From: Alphaproteobacteria bacterium
GTDB taxonomy: Bacteria; Pseudomonadota; Alphaproteobacteria; Micropepsales; Micropepsaceae
DNA length: 57,918 nt
Reading direction: 5' to 3'
Assembly: GCA_019241645.1 (NCBI GenBank)
Contig: JAFAWQ010000053.1
Location: 1 to 57,918 of the forward strand
Part shown: positions 9,692 to 17,525 of the stretch, one piece after another
How the letters are laid out: each line of letters opens with the position of its first letter
Position numbering within the stretch: the stretch's first letter is position 1
Position numbers and translations under genes: made by a program
The notes under the pieces: model-generated
Told to the model about the DNA's origin: nothing
Database searches by the model: none
What the model saw: the letters and a program-made list of their open reading frames with translations, nothing else

Positions 9692-11161
9692 TTACGGTTT
9701 TTGCTTTTGCACCGTCCAATTAAACGGGAAGCCGACTTCGTCGAAGTCGTCTGGTGTCGTTGGCGTATAAGTGAGCTTTAGCTGACGAGCGGGCAACACA
9801 AGTTGTTCAGACAGCAATTGTTCAAAGTGGCCTCGCATTAGACGCCTGTACTTAATTCCCGTGTCGATGTCCCAGTCGTCGTCGCCATCTATGCGCCTGA
9901 GTACGTTCTTTCCGTCGATAAATACGCCCTCGACACGATATTCATCGTCAACCTTCTTTGTAGCAATGGTCACGGCAAGCTCATGGCCCTTTCCTGGCAA
10001 TGAGTAAAAATCAGCGTTCGCTGCGCTAAGTGCTTCAGCTATGAATGCGAAGCTCTTCTTCAAAGAGGTATGTCGCTGAAGGGCGAACACCTCATCGAAA
10101 TACCGTCCCTTTATCTTAGATCGCAGCTCCGCCTTCGAGTCGAAGAAGATTTCGAAAAGCATTCCGTCCAGAACGGCCTTCCGCTTGTCCTCCTCAAAGC
10201 CGCTTGTTGCAGAAATGAAGTTTGCAATGAAGTTCTGGGCCGCGTTCGCGCTTCCGCAAGCGGCTTGGTAGATGTTTCGACCGATTACAAATAGGTTGTG
10301 AATCGACATCTTGTCGACGGAGGCATCGTTTAGGAGCGCTAACCCGGGATTTTGCAGGTACCAGTTGTGGGTTTTAAGGGCCGCAATAATCTGGTGGGAC
10401 GTACGGCCTTCATCAAGAACGAGCAGCGAATCTGCCAAGGATGTATCCTTGTAGGTCGAGATCAATTTCCCTAGGCCCAAATTGAAATAGAATTCGCCAG
10501 ACAACGAGGTGTGTTCCCATGACGTCTGCTTACCGTTCGTGACGGCGGCAACCGTATTGCGTACCCTCTTGAACATCGTCTCTATGGAGCAGTCGACGGT
10601 ATCGATGTGTTGAAGCAGTGCGGCGGTATATGTGCCGTTTCGGCCGGTTCCGTCGCCCGCGAGCTCACCCGGAGATGTGGCAAAGCCTATGATCGTGCCT
10701 TTAGGAGCATACACGGAAGCCAAGCCTCGCATCTCTGTTCCACGATGCCACGCTCTTTCCCACGGATTATTTCGACAAGCATCCAGAACGATAATTTTCG
10801 TAGACACGTCGGACTTTGACATGGTGTCGATGACCTTATCTAGCGACAGTGAACTGTGCTTAGCATCGACCTCGCTCGTTGTATCAGTGTCTGTCGCTAT
10901 GAGGTAGTTAACGCCCTCTATTTGTACGCCATGCCCGGCGAAGAAGAACAACCCCACATCGTTCTTCTGCAGAAGAACGTTAAACTCGCGAAGCTTCTTG
11001 TCCATCTGGAGCGCCGTGGCGTCTGAGGAAAGAATCACGTCGAAGCCATAGGACTTTAGCTTCGCCGCTAAATCATTGGCATCGTTCACGGGATTTTTGA
11101 GCGGCGTAATGCCGCTGTATTTCGCATTGCCATACACCAGCGCCGCTAATCGTCGCTTCAA
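9692..11161 (-). CDS. Caspase-like (peptidase C14) protein with uncharacterised C-terminal region
   Basis: The protein of about 489 residues begins at a TTG at 11161, preceded by AAGGGGG five bases upstream; an open frame runs back to another TTG at 11281. The N-terminal ~235 residues are a caspase fold: RRLAALVYGNAKY, catalytic His in FFFAGHGVQIEGVNYL (about 77) and catalytic Cys in IIVLDACRNNPWE (about 129). The C-terminal ~250 residues (from GKLISTYKDTSL on) match no domain I recognise and may sense or bind a target. No signal peptide or membrane segment is seen. It converges on the guaA remnant and is divergent from the Mrr-type nuclease gene. The surrounding DNA is visibly more A+T-rich than the flanks. 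A role in abortive defence is an inference. Confidence 0.8.
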   Translation of the reverse strand: MKRRLAALVYGNAKYSGITPLKNPVNDANDLAAKLKSYGFDVILSSDATALQMDKKLREFNVLLQKNDVGLFFFAGHGVQIEGVNYLIATDTDTTSEVDAKHSSLSLDKVIDTMSKSDVSTKIIVLDACRNNPWERAWHRGTEMRGLASVYAPKGTIIGFATSPGELAGDGTGRNGTYTAALLQHIDTVDCSIETMFKRVRNTVAAVTNGKQTSWEHTSLSGEFYFNLGLGKLISTYKDTSLADSLLVLDEGRTSHQIIAALKTHNWYLQNPGLALLNDASVDKMSIHNLFVIGRNIYQAACGSANAAQNFIANFISATSGFEEDKRKAVLDGMLFEIFFDSKAELRSKIKGRYFDEVFALQRHTSLKKSFAFIAEALSAANADFYSLPGKGHELAVTIATKKVDDEYRVEGVFIDGKNVLRRIDGDDDWDIDTGIKYRRLMRGHFEQLLSEQLVLPARQLKLTYTPTTPDDFDEVGFPFNWTVQKQKP

Positions 11162-11335
11162 GCGAGCCCCCTTGTTTCGCAATTCGACAAGGGCCGGCCG
11201 GTAAAGCCGCCTCGCATTGGTTATACGGCACGTATTGCGGATTTGGGAGACGGAAGTAAGTCCGGCTGGGACCGCCTCCAAGGTGCTTCTAAGGAAAGCC
11301 TATGGCCTTAGGACGATTTAGACTAATAATCATCT

Positions 11336-12310
11336 ATGCGATTCAAGAGCCGGAATCTTCGCGCGCTGGCCGAAATGGTGATCGGCGATAACGACAAATT
11401 TCAGTATCGCTCCAGCAGCTACATCACCCAGTTCTTTCAGGAATGCGACCTTGATCTTATCCATAACGGCTCGACGCGATGGGCATGGACGTCTGATCGA
11501 TTGGCAGAGTTGCTAAGTGAACCCTCGGAAGCGCCAAACACATTGCCTCCACGTTTTGTGCACGTCCTCCGGGTGCTGATGCAGAAAGGGGACGCAACCG
11601 AAAAGGATCCAGATCGCCAAATAGCCCTTGCTGAACTCAATAAGCCGCTAAGCCGCGAGGGATTTGAAGCATTCTACGGCGATGATAGCCACCTCTATAT
11701 TCGCCATATCGGAACGCAAACCATTTCGGTCGCAATTTCACCCCATCGTCCATTTACGCCAGACGAGATTCGAAAGCGGGAGAGTCTGTCACGTTTCTTG
11801 GATGGATGTTCGGAAGACGACCTCATTGGGGAGGTCCTGCTCCCGTTATTCCGGCAGTTGGGTTTTCAGCGCATCTCCGCGGCGGGGCATAAGGACAAAG
11901 CGCTGGAGTACGGAAAGGACGTGTGGATGCGCTTCGTTTTGCCAACCCAGCATGTTCTCTATTTCGGGATGCAGGCAAAGAAAGGCAAGCTGGATGCGGC
12001 TGGTAGCACCCATGGCAGCAACTCGAACGTTGCGGAGATACACAACCAGCTTTTGATGATGTTGGGGCACGAGATTTTCGATCCAGAAACCAGCAAGAAG
12101 GTGTTAGTCGATCATGCTTTCATCGTGGCCGGCGGGGAGATCACGAAACAGGCCAAGAATTGGCTCGATGGAAAACTTGACGCTACCAGGCGAAGTCAAA
12201 TTCTTTTCATGGATCGCGAGGACATTTTGAATTTGTATGTCGTTTCAGTATTGGCTTTGCCGAAAAGTGCTACTCCGCAGACACCGCTGCTAGATGAGAT
12301 TCCGTTTTGA
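11336..12310 (+). CDS. Mrr-type restriction-endonuclease-fold protein with small N-terminal domain
   Basis: The 324-residue protein has two parts. Residues 1-115 (FQYRSSSYITQFFQECDLD, STRWAWTSDRLAELL, ALAELNKPL) look like the small N-terminal domains found on predicted abortive-infection effectors, though I cannot name the family with certainty. Residues 160-315 carry a PD-(D/E)XK nuclease core: Glu 166 (LIGEVLLPLFRQLGF), Asp 196 (EYGKDVWMRF) and Q213-A-K215 (YFGMQAKKGKLD), then AFIVAGGEITKQAKNWL and ILFMDREDILNLY, typical of Mrr-like enzymes that cleave modified or foreign DNA. It is divergent from the caspase-like gene across about 175 bases that must hold both promoters. Lower GC than its neighbours suggests acquisition. 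Confidence 0.75.
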   Translation: MRFKSRNLRALAEMVIGDNDKFQYRSSSYITQFFQECDLDLIHNGSTRWAWTSDRLAELLSEPSEAPNTLPPRFVHVLRVLMQKGDATEKDPDRQIALAELNKPLSREGFEAFYGDDSHLYIRHIGTQTISVAISPHRPFTPDEIRKRESLSRFLDGCSEDDLIGEVLLPLFRQLGFQRISAAGHKDKALEYGKDVWMRFVLPTQHVLYFGMQAKKGKLDAAGSTHGSNSNVAEIHNQLLMMLGHEIFDPETSKKVLVDHAFIVAGGEITKQAKNWLDGKLDATRRSQILFMDREDILNLYVVSVLALPKSATPQTPLLDEIPF

Positions 12311-12326
12311 TTTGGAGACCCAAGGT

Positions 12327-12544
12327 TTAATCCAACCGCATCTCGCCGTCCTCGTGCACTTCCTGGTCGAGGGCACGCCTCACGACAAACACCGAATCGA
12401 TGGCCGCGCCGAGCTGGATGCGAAACTGATCGATCGCCTCCTGCATCTCCGGCGGCAGCTCTGCCCAGCAATCCAGCACCTGCCGCATCGCGCCTTCAAT
12501 CGTTCCCACCATGCCGGTGATCGCAATTCGCGGTAGATCGCCAT
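12327..12544 (-). pseudogene. Frameshifted paralogue of the small gene at 13370-13588
   Basis: The reverse strand encodes a near-identical copy of the 72-residue protein 1 kb away (shared VGTIE, AMRQVLD, WAELPPEMQEAIDQFR and RALDQEVHE). Relative to that copy one base is missing after the codons for MAIYRE, so the ATG at 12544 runs out of frame. The downstream ATG at 12512 could still give a 61-residue protein (MVGTIEGAMRQVLD). It is therefore either a pseudogene or an N-terminally shortened paralogue. Function unknown. It ends 16 bases after the nuclease gene, at the edge of the accessory block. Confidence 0.7.
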
Positions 12545-12733
12545 GGCTCCAATCCTCTTTCTTCGTAACGGCGGACCGGAAGTTCTATCTCTGCTCATCC
12601 ACAGATATGGAGCACTATTGGGAAGGGTTCGGCCATGCGCATGGCTGGGTTTCCATGTTCGCGTATCGGCGCACGAGACAACACATCCCATCTTGGCGGG
12701 AGAGCCCCATCCGCGACCTTCGGAGCCACCGCC

Positions 12734-13330
12734 ATGACACCAGCTATGATCAAGACCATCCTGCCCGCGCTTGCTTTGCCCGCCCTTGCCTTTGCTGCCG
12801 CGGCGGCACCTTCCGCGGCGCTGGCGGGCCAAGTCATCAACGTCCCCCATTTCAACAGCATCGCGCTGCATGGCGGTGGTGAGGCGACCCTGCGCTATGG
12901 TGACCGGCAACGTGTCGTGCTGATCAAGGGCGATCCGGCGATTGCGGAAATCCGCGTCAAGGACGACGGGATGCTGTTGCTGTCTCCCTGCCGTCATACG
13001 TGCTGGGGCAATCACGAGCTGGAGGTGGAGATAACAACGCCGTCCGTCTCGGAACTCTCCGTCCATGGCGGCGGCGATCTGCGTGCGGACCGCGGCTTCC
13101 CAAGACAGCCAAGGCTTGCGCTCTCGGTGCATGGCGGCGGCGATGCGAACCTTCGCGCGCTGCCGGCCGACAATGTTTCGGTTGAGGTTCATGGCGGCGG
13201 GGATGCGCAAGTCCGCGCCGAGCGCTCGCTGGCCGCGGAGGTGCATGGGGGCGGCGAGGTGCGCTTCTGGGGCCATCCGCAGGTGAGTTCGAAGACGTAT
13301 GGCGGCGGCTCGGTGGAAAGCGGGGAGTAG
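12734..13330 (+). CDS. Exported GIN-domain (DUF2807-like) protein with HGGGD repeats
   Basis: A 198-residue protein with a signal peptide (LPALALPALAFAAAAAPSAALA) and a mature part built from repeats of about 20 residues, each centred on HGGG(D/E): SIALHGGGEATLRY, LSVHGGGDLRA, LSVHGGGDANLRA, VEVHGGGDAQVRA, AEVHGGGEVRF and a degenerate TYGGGSVESG end. This is the pattern of DUF2807 / GIN domains, right-handed parallel beta-helices found in periplasmic or surface proteins. The regular His and Asp residues may line one face. It is flanked on both sides by copies of the same small reverse-strand gene. Role unknown. Confidence 0.7.
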   Translation: MTPAMIKTILPALALPALAFAAAAAPSAALAGQVINVPHFNSIALHGGGEATLRYGDRQRVVLIKGDPAIAEIRVKDDGMLLLSPCRHTCWGNHELEVEITTPSVSELSVHGGGDLRADRGFPRQPRLALSVHGGGDANLRALPADNVSVEVHGGGDAQVRAERSLAAEVHGGGEVRFWGHPQVSSKTYGGGSVESGE

Positions 13331-13369
13331 CGCGCGTTCGCTGCGGGGAAAACCCGACGCGGCGGGCGC

Positions 13370-13588
13370 CTAGTCCAGCCTTCGCTCCATCTCGTGTACT
13401 TCCTGGTCCAGCGCGCGCTTCACGACGTAAACGGAATCGATGGCGGCCTCGAGCTGGACGCGAAACTGGTCGATGGCCTCCTGCATCTCCGGCGGCAGCT
13501 CCGCCCAATTGTCCAGCACCTGCCGCATCGCCTGTTCGATGGTTCCCACCATGTCGTTGATTGCAATTTCGCGGTAGATTTGCGCCAT
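13370..13588 (-). CDS. Small conserved protein, intact copy of a duplicated gene
   Basis: Encodes 72 residues, MAQIYREIAINDMVGTIEQ and onward, predicted mostly helical and acidic, with no signal peptide or membrane segment. I do not recognise the family. A second copy with a one-base deletion in its 5' part lies at 12327-12544 in the same orientation, so the pair brackets the GIN-domain gene as a direct duplication. Conservation of the core between the copies suggests it has been under selection. Confidence 0.65.
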   Translation of the reverse strand: MAQIYREIAINDMVGTIEQAMRQVLDNWAELPPEMQEAIDQFRVQLEAAIDSVYVVKRALDQEVHEMERRLD

Positions 13589-13627
13589 GGCGGCCTCGCT
13601 TGCCGATCACACCATCAGGATAACAGG

Positions 13628-14065
13628 ATGCCAGCAGCACGGAAAACGAGGATGAAGACCAGCGGGCAGAAGACCGGATCCGTCCCCAAGCTCATCGACG
13701 CGAAGATCGGGAAGCTGGGGGACTGGCGCGGCGAGACGCTTAAGCGTCTGCGCGCGCTCATCCACGAAGCCGATCCCAAGGTCGTCGAGACCTTGAAATG
13801 GGCGAAGGCGTCGAACCCGTTGGGCGTGCCGGTGTTCGAGCACGAGGGCATTCTCTGCACCGGCGAAACCTACAAGGACAAGGTGAAGCTGACCTTTGCC
13901 GCCGGCGCCGCGCTGCCCGATCCTTCCGGCCTGTTCAATTCCAGCCTCGACGGCAATGTCCGCCGCGCCATCGATTTTTTCGAAGGCGGCAAGATCGACG
14001 AGAAGGCCTTCAAGGCGCTCATCCGCGCGGCCGTCGCGCACAACACCGCCAAGGCGAAGCGCTGA
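13628..14065 (+). CDS. DUF1801-type (YdhG-like) protein
   Basis: The 145-residue protein fits the DUF1801 fold: DWRGETLKRLRALIHEADP, VVETLKWAKASNPLGVPVF, ILCTGETYKDKVKLTFAAGA and a C-terminal helix with KAFKALIRAAVAHN. The family is widespread and small, with no firm biochemical role known. The ATG at 13628 is preceded by AGGATAACAGG; an ATG at 13652 is the alternative. It diverges from the small reverse-strand gene with only about 40 bases between. A likely intrinsic terminator follows at 14108. Confidence 0.75.
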   Translation: MPAARKTRMKTSGQKTGSVPKLIDAKIGKLGDWRGETLKRLRALIHEADPKVVETLKWAKASNPLGVPVFEHEGILCTGETYKDKVKLTFAAGAALPDPSGLFNSSLDGNVRRAIDFFEGGKIDEKAFKALIRAAVAHNTAKAKR

Positions 14066-14107
14066 TCGATCCGCCGTCATCGTAACGTCTTTTGCGCTGG
14101 CGCGTTC

Positions 14108-14126
14108 GCGGGCGTAGAACGCCCGC
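14108..14126 (+). terminator. Likely intrinsic terminator after the DUF1801 gene
   Basis: GCGGGCG and CGCCCGC form a perfect 7-base GC stem around TAGAA, followed by only TTTC. It lies 43 bases after the stop codon. The short T-run makes it a moderate-strength candidate. Confidence 0.5.
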
Positions 14127-14225
14127 TTTCGGGGCGGCATTCCACAAGGATTGGGGTTCGGACGACCTTGGAAATGGCTGAGCTGTCGGGCTGGGATCGC
14201 TGTTCCACATCCGTCAGCTAAGGGG

Positions 14226-14444
14226 ATGGCATTGAACTGGAGCAAATGGATCCGGCAGATCCATCGCTGGCTGTCGATCATCTTCACGGTGACGGTGGTC
14301 GCCAACTTCGCTGCAATGGCAATAGGCAAGCCGCCCATGTGGCTGGTCTATTCGCCGCTGCTGCCGCTGTTCCTGCTGCTGTTCACCGGACTCTACATGT
14401 TTGTGTTGCCGTACACCGCCAAATGGCGCAGTGGGCAAAATTAG
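14226..14444 (+). CDS. Small membrane protein with two transmembrane helices
   Basis: Encodes 72 residues. The N-terminus MALNWSKWIRQIHRWLS is amphipathic and basic, followed by two hydrophobic helices (IIFTVTVVANFAAMAI and YSPLLPLFLLLFTGLYMFVL) and a short basic tail. AAGGGG sits just upstream of the chosen ATG. The opening KWIRQIHRWLSIIFTV resembles the first helix of PepSY-type membrane proteins, but the protein is far too short to be a full one. Function unknown. Confidence 0.65.
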   Translation: MALNWSKWIRQIHRWLSIIFTVTVVANFAAMAIGKPPMWLVYSPLLPLFLLLFTGLYMFVLPYTAKWRSGQN

Positions 14445-14578
14445 ATGGCCCGGCATTCCTCATCTGTCATCCCGCAAGGTGCTGCGTCGCTTACCGATCA
14501 AATGGTAGCTTGATATCCAGCGCTCGCGGTTGTTGCTGCTGAACCTATGGGCTACATCGCGCTCCGAAGGAACGCGAT

Positions 14579-15748
14579 GTGCCCCAGAGTGAAAGCAAAC
14601 AGCAGGATGTCGGGCCGGAGAAGCTTCGCCGGCATGTGAGGATTCTTGCCGATCTTGCCAAGCTCGCCGGCGACCCTGCCGACCTCGACGTTTTTCTCGA
14701 CCGCGCCGTTATTCAGGTCGCGCGCGCTGTGGAAATCGATCATGTCAAGATTCTGCGTCATCGGCCGGCGACGGCCGATCTGCTGATTGTCGCAGGCGTG
14801 GGGTGGAAACCCGGGGTGGTCGGCACCGGGACATTGCCGTCCGATTTGCGTTCGCCGCCGGGCCGCTCATTCCAGACCGCGGAGCCGCTCTGCATACGCA
14901 GGCTGGACCGGCAACAGGAGTTCGAGCATTCGGACCTGCTGAAGGAGCACGGCATCGTTTCGCTCGCCAATGTTCCGATTTTGATGGACGGCGCCGCCTG
15001 GGGCGTGCTGGAGGTGGACAGCACGGTCGAGCGCGACTTCTCCGAGGACACCGTCGAATTCATGACCGCGGCCGGCGCCTTGATCGGCGCCGTGGTGGCG
15101 CGGCAGGGACGTGCATCCAGCGAAACGCAAAATCTGGAAGCGGCGGCGATGGAAGCGAGGCACAACGACATCCTGCTGCGCGAGATGCAGCACCGGGTGA
15201 AGAACAATTTCCAGCTCATCCTGTCATCGGTTTCCATGCAGAAGCGCCGCTACCGTTCCGATGAAACACACCGCGCGCTCGATGATATTTCGGGCCGCAT
15301 CCAGGCCATCTCCCTGGCGCACGATCAGCTGGCGCCGCGTCACGCCAGCCAGGTGGTGAAGCTTGCCGATTATCTGCGCGCCCTGTGCCACTCCATCCGG
15401 CAGCAGGTGGAGTCGATCGAGATCGAAATCGAGGCGGACGAACTGGAACTCCCTGTCGATCGCGCACTGGCGCTTGGACTCGTTCTGAACGAGGCCGCGA
15501 TGAACAGCATCAAGCATGCCTTCAAGGACGGGGGCGGGCGTATCTCCGTTCGCCTGCAAACCGGCATCGGCTATGGCGAGGCCCGGTTGTCCGTCTCGGA
15601 CAACGGCAGCGGCTTCGAAATGCCGAGGGAGGGCGGCTCCGGCGTTAAATTCATGTCGTCGCTCGCGCGTCAGATCGGCGGGACACTGGAGCAGCAGAGT
15701 TCGCGCCAGGGCGCCACGATCTCGGTGACCTTTCCCGTGCTGGCTTAG
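14579..15748 (+). CDS. GAF-domain sensor histidine kinase (HisKA_2 / HWE-like)
   Basis: The 389-residue cytoplasmic kinase has no membrane segment. A GAF sensor domain covers about residues 20-180 (VQ-type ligand pocket, VANVPILMDGAAWGVLEVDS-like strand). The dimerisation/phosphoacceptor helix REMQHRVKNNFQLILSSVSM carries His near residue 205, characteristic of HisKA_2 kinases. The ATPase domain has LVLNEAAMNSIKHAF (N box) and VSDNGSGFEMP (G1 box). GTG start with GAAGGA eight bases upstream. There is no response regulator next to it, so the partner is encoded elsewhere. Such kinases often act in the alphaproteobacterial general stress response or in light/redox sensing; the signal here is unknown. 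Confidence 0.87.
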   Translation: MPQSESKQQDVGPEKLRRHVRILADLAKLAGDPADLDVFLDRAVIQVARAVEIDHVKILRHRPATADLLIVAGVGWKPGVVGTGTLPSDLRSPPGRSFQTAEPLCIRRLDRQQEFEHSDLLKEHGIVSLANVPILMDGAAWGVLEVDSTVERDFSEDTVEFMTAAGALIGAVVARQGRASSETQNLEAAAMEARHNDILLREMQHRVKNNFQLILSSVSMQKRRYRSDETHRALDDISGRIQAISLAHDQLAPRHASQVVKLADYLRALCHSIRQQVESIEIEIEADELELPVDRALALGLVLNEAAMNSIKHAFKDGGGRISVRLQTGIGYGEARLSVSDNGSGFEMPREGGSGVKFMSSLARQIGGTLEQQSSRQGATISVTFPVLA

Positions 15749-15779
15749 ACTGGGCCGGCTTCGATTCGATAAGGCGGAC

Positions 15780-16160
15780 ATGCACCACTCGCGCATCAAC
15801 GGCATCCTGATCGACTGCAAGGTCGACGACATCGACGACGCAGCCCGCTTCTGGGCGGAAGCGCTCGGTCGGAAAATCGACCCAGGCCATCCCGGGAGCC
15901 GCGGCAATTACCGCATGCTGGAAACGCCGGCGGATGAGCTCAGCGTGCAGATTCAGCGGGTGGAGCATGAGAGCCGCGTACATATTGACATCGAAACGGA
16001 CGACATCGGCGCGGAAGTGGCGCGGCTGGAAAAGCTGGGCGCGCGCGTGGACAAGCGCCTGGAACGCTGGGTTGTGATGCAGGCGCCCAGCGGCCAGCGC
16101 TTCTGCGTCGTGCGCGTGCAACGGGCCGGCTGGCCGAAGAATGCCAATCGGTGGGAATAG
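15780..16160 (+). CDS. Glyoxalase-like (VOC) domain protein
   Basis: A single-domain 126-residue protein: GILIDCKVDDIDDAARFWAE opens the first beta-alpha-beta module and VHIDIETDDIGAEVARLEKLGA the second, ending with MQAPSGQRFCVVRVQ. This matches the small glyoxalase-like / bleomycin-resistance superfamily. Metal-ligand positions are only partly recognisable, so an enzymatic role is uncertain; binding or catalysis on a small molecule is typical of the family. It follows the sensor kinase by about 30 bases. Confidence 0.75.
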   Translation: MHHSRINGILIDCKVDDIDDAARFWAEALGRKIDPGHPGSRGNYRMLETPADELSVQIQRVEHESRVHIDIETDDIGAEVARLEKLGARVDKRLERWVVMQAPSGQRFCVVRVQRAGWPKNANRWE

Positions 16161-16217
16161 GAAGGTAGCGGCTGCTTGCCGTTTGAAATGGACCGTTGAA
16201 TGGTCTAAATCTCCTCC

Positions 16218-16478
16218 ATGCGTGTCGCGATCACCCAAGCAAAAGGGCAACTCACCGAACTCGTTCGCCGGGCGGAAGCCGGCGAAGAGGTGGTGTTAAC
16301 CCGGCATGGCCAGCCCGCGGTAAAGCTCGTGCCGGCGGCGGCGAAACCGACCCGCGAGGAAAGAGCGGCCGCGTTGGATCGCATATGGAAGGCCGCAGCC
16401 AAGAGGAAAAAAGACGGCGGCCCCAGTGCAGCGCGCAGCCAAGACTATCTCTACGACGAGTATGGATTGCCGAAGTGA
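16218..16478 (+). CDS. Phd/YefM-type antitoxin
   Basis: The 86-residue protein has the classical antitoxin start MRVAITQAKGQLTELVRRAE, then GEEVVLTRHGQPAVKLVP, both hallmarks of the Phd/YefM DNA-binding fold. A basic linker (AAAKRKKDG) leads to the toxin-binding tail ending YLYDEYGLPK. The stop overlaps the toxin's GTG start (GTGA). A weak inverted repeat (GACC-N7-GGTC) lies just upstream and might be the operator. Confidence 0.87.
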   Translation: MRVAITQAKGQLTELVRRAEAGEEVVLTRHGQPAVKLVPAAAKPTREERAAALDRIWKAAAKRKKDGGPSAARSQDYLYDEYGLPK

Positions 16479-16858
16479 TTGCCGTCGATACCTCGGCTCT
16501 TATGGCGATCGTTCTCCATGAGGCTGCAGGAGGTGCCTGCAAGGCAGCGCTCGATACGGATGAGAGCGTCCTCATTTCCGCCGGTACACTGGCTGAGGCC
16601 TTGATTGTTGCCGGCGGCCGGGCTGTGCGGAATCAGATGTTCGATCTCGTTGAGAGTATCGGCGTTGAAGTCGTGCCGGTGACTGACGTTTCTGCGCGGC
16701 GCGTGGCGGATGCGCACGCAAAGTGGGGAAGGCGAGCAAAAACGGCCGGTCTCAATTTCGGCGACTGCTTCGCTTATGACGTGAGCAAGGTGAATGGCTG
16801 CCCCCTGCTCTATGTGGGACGCGATTTTGCGCGTACAGATATCCAGAGCGTACTCTGA
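16475..16858 (+). CDS. PIN-domain ribonuclease toxin (VapC-like)
   Basis: The 127-residue PIN domain starts at a GTG overlapping the antitoxin stop. Acidic site residues are visible: Asp in VIAVDTSALMAIVLHE, Glu in GTLAEALIVAG, Asp in NFGDCFAYDVSKV and the final LLYVGRDFARTDI. It belongs to a different VapC subgroup from the toxin at 9187. The frame is open far upstream, but coupling to the antitoxin decides the start. Expected activity is Mg-dependent RNA cleavage, silenced by the Phd-type partner. Confidence 0.87.
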   Translation: MIAVDTSALMAIVLHEAAGGACKAALDTDESVLISAGTLAEALIVAGGRAVRNQMFDLVESIGVEVVPVTDVSARRVADAHAKWGRRAKTAGLNFGDCFAYDVSKVNGCPLLYVGRDFARTDIQSVL

Positions 16859-16867
16859 ACGGGGCGG

Positions 16868-17365
16868 ATGACGATGCGATCGCGAATTGTTGTCGGCGGA
16901 ATGCTGGCGCTTGGCATTCTCCTGACTCCGGCGTTCGCCGCGGACGATGACATTCTTGCCCGCATGGCGCTGTGCAAGGAATCCTGGGCGGAGAGCAAGA
17001 GCGATCCGGCCAAGCTGAAACCCTTCGCGGACGATTTTCGCGCCAAATTCGCGCAGCACGAGCACGATGCCTATTTCCTGCCGACAGCGAACGTCTCGGT
17101 GCTGGGCCTTCGCGTCAGCCAGGCCTATCCCGAAAGCGTGGGCATGGGTGTCGGCTTTTCGCTGACGGTGGATGCCACCTTCGACGATGCGCGCAAGGCG
17201 CTGGAGAAGGCGCTCGGCAAGGCGCTGCAGAAATGCGAATCCGGCGAAGGCATGACGAACTGCGAACTCCAGATCGCGCGCCAGCGCACCGTCATGCTTA
17301 TGGCGGAAGACAAGCCCGGCGCGAAACGCACGCTGATCGGATGCTATTATTTCTACGAGAAATAG
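16868..17365 (+). CDS. Hypothetical exported protein
   Basis: The 165-residue protein has a clear signal peptide (RIVVGGMLALGILLTPAFA, cleavage near AFA-ADD). The mature part contains four Cys residues (MALCKES, LQKCES, TNCEL, IGCYYF) that could form two disulfides in the periplasm. No family recognised. It starts ten bases after the toxin stop, so it may be read from the same transcript, but nothing links it to the toxin functionally. Confidence 0.6.
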   Translation: MTMRSRIVVGGMLALGILLTPAFAADDDILARMALCKESWAESKSDPAKLKPFADDFRAKFAQHEHDAYFLPTANVSVLGLRVSQAYPESVGMGVGFSLTVDATFDDARKALEKALGKALQKCESGEGMTNCELQIARQRTVMLMAEDKPGAKRTLIGCYYFYEK

Positions 17366-17525
17366 GCATCTCTGCGTGAGCCAATTGGCTGGCCTTGCTT
17401 CTAGCGTTCACCAAAATGATAAGTTAAGTTTCTCCGATCCCGTCTTGGGTACGGGCGCGTAAACACCACAACGAGGTAGGCCAGCAACCACTTAAATCGC
17501 AATGCACAACTAGAAGGGGGAAGCC

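Noticed and set aside
16180..16215. GACC-N7-GGTC in front of the Phd-type antitoxin as a firm operator
   Set aside because: The arms are only four bases long and could occur by chance; mentioned in the gene entry but not called as a feature.
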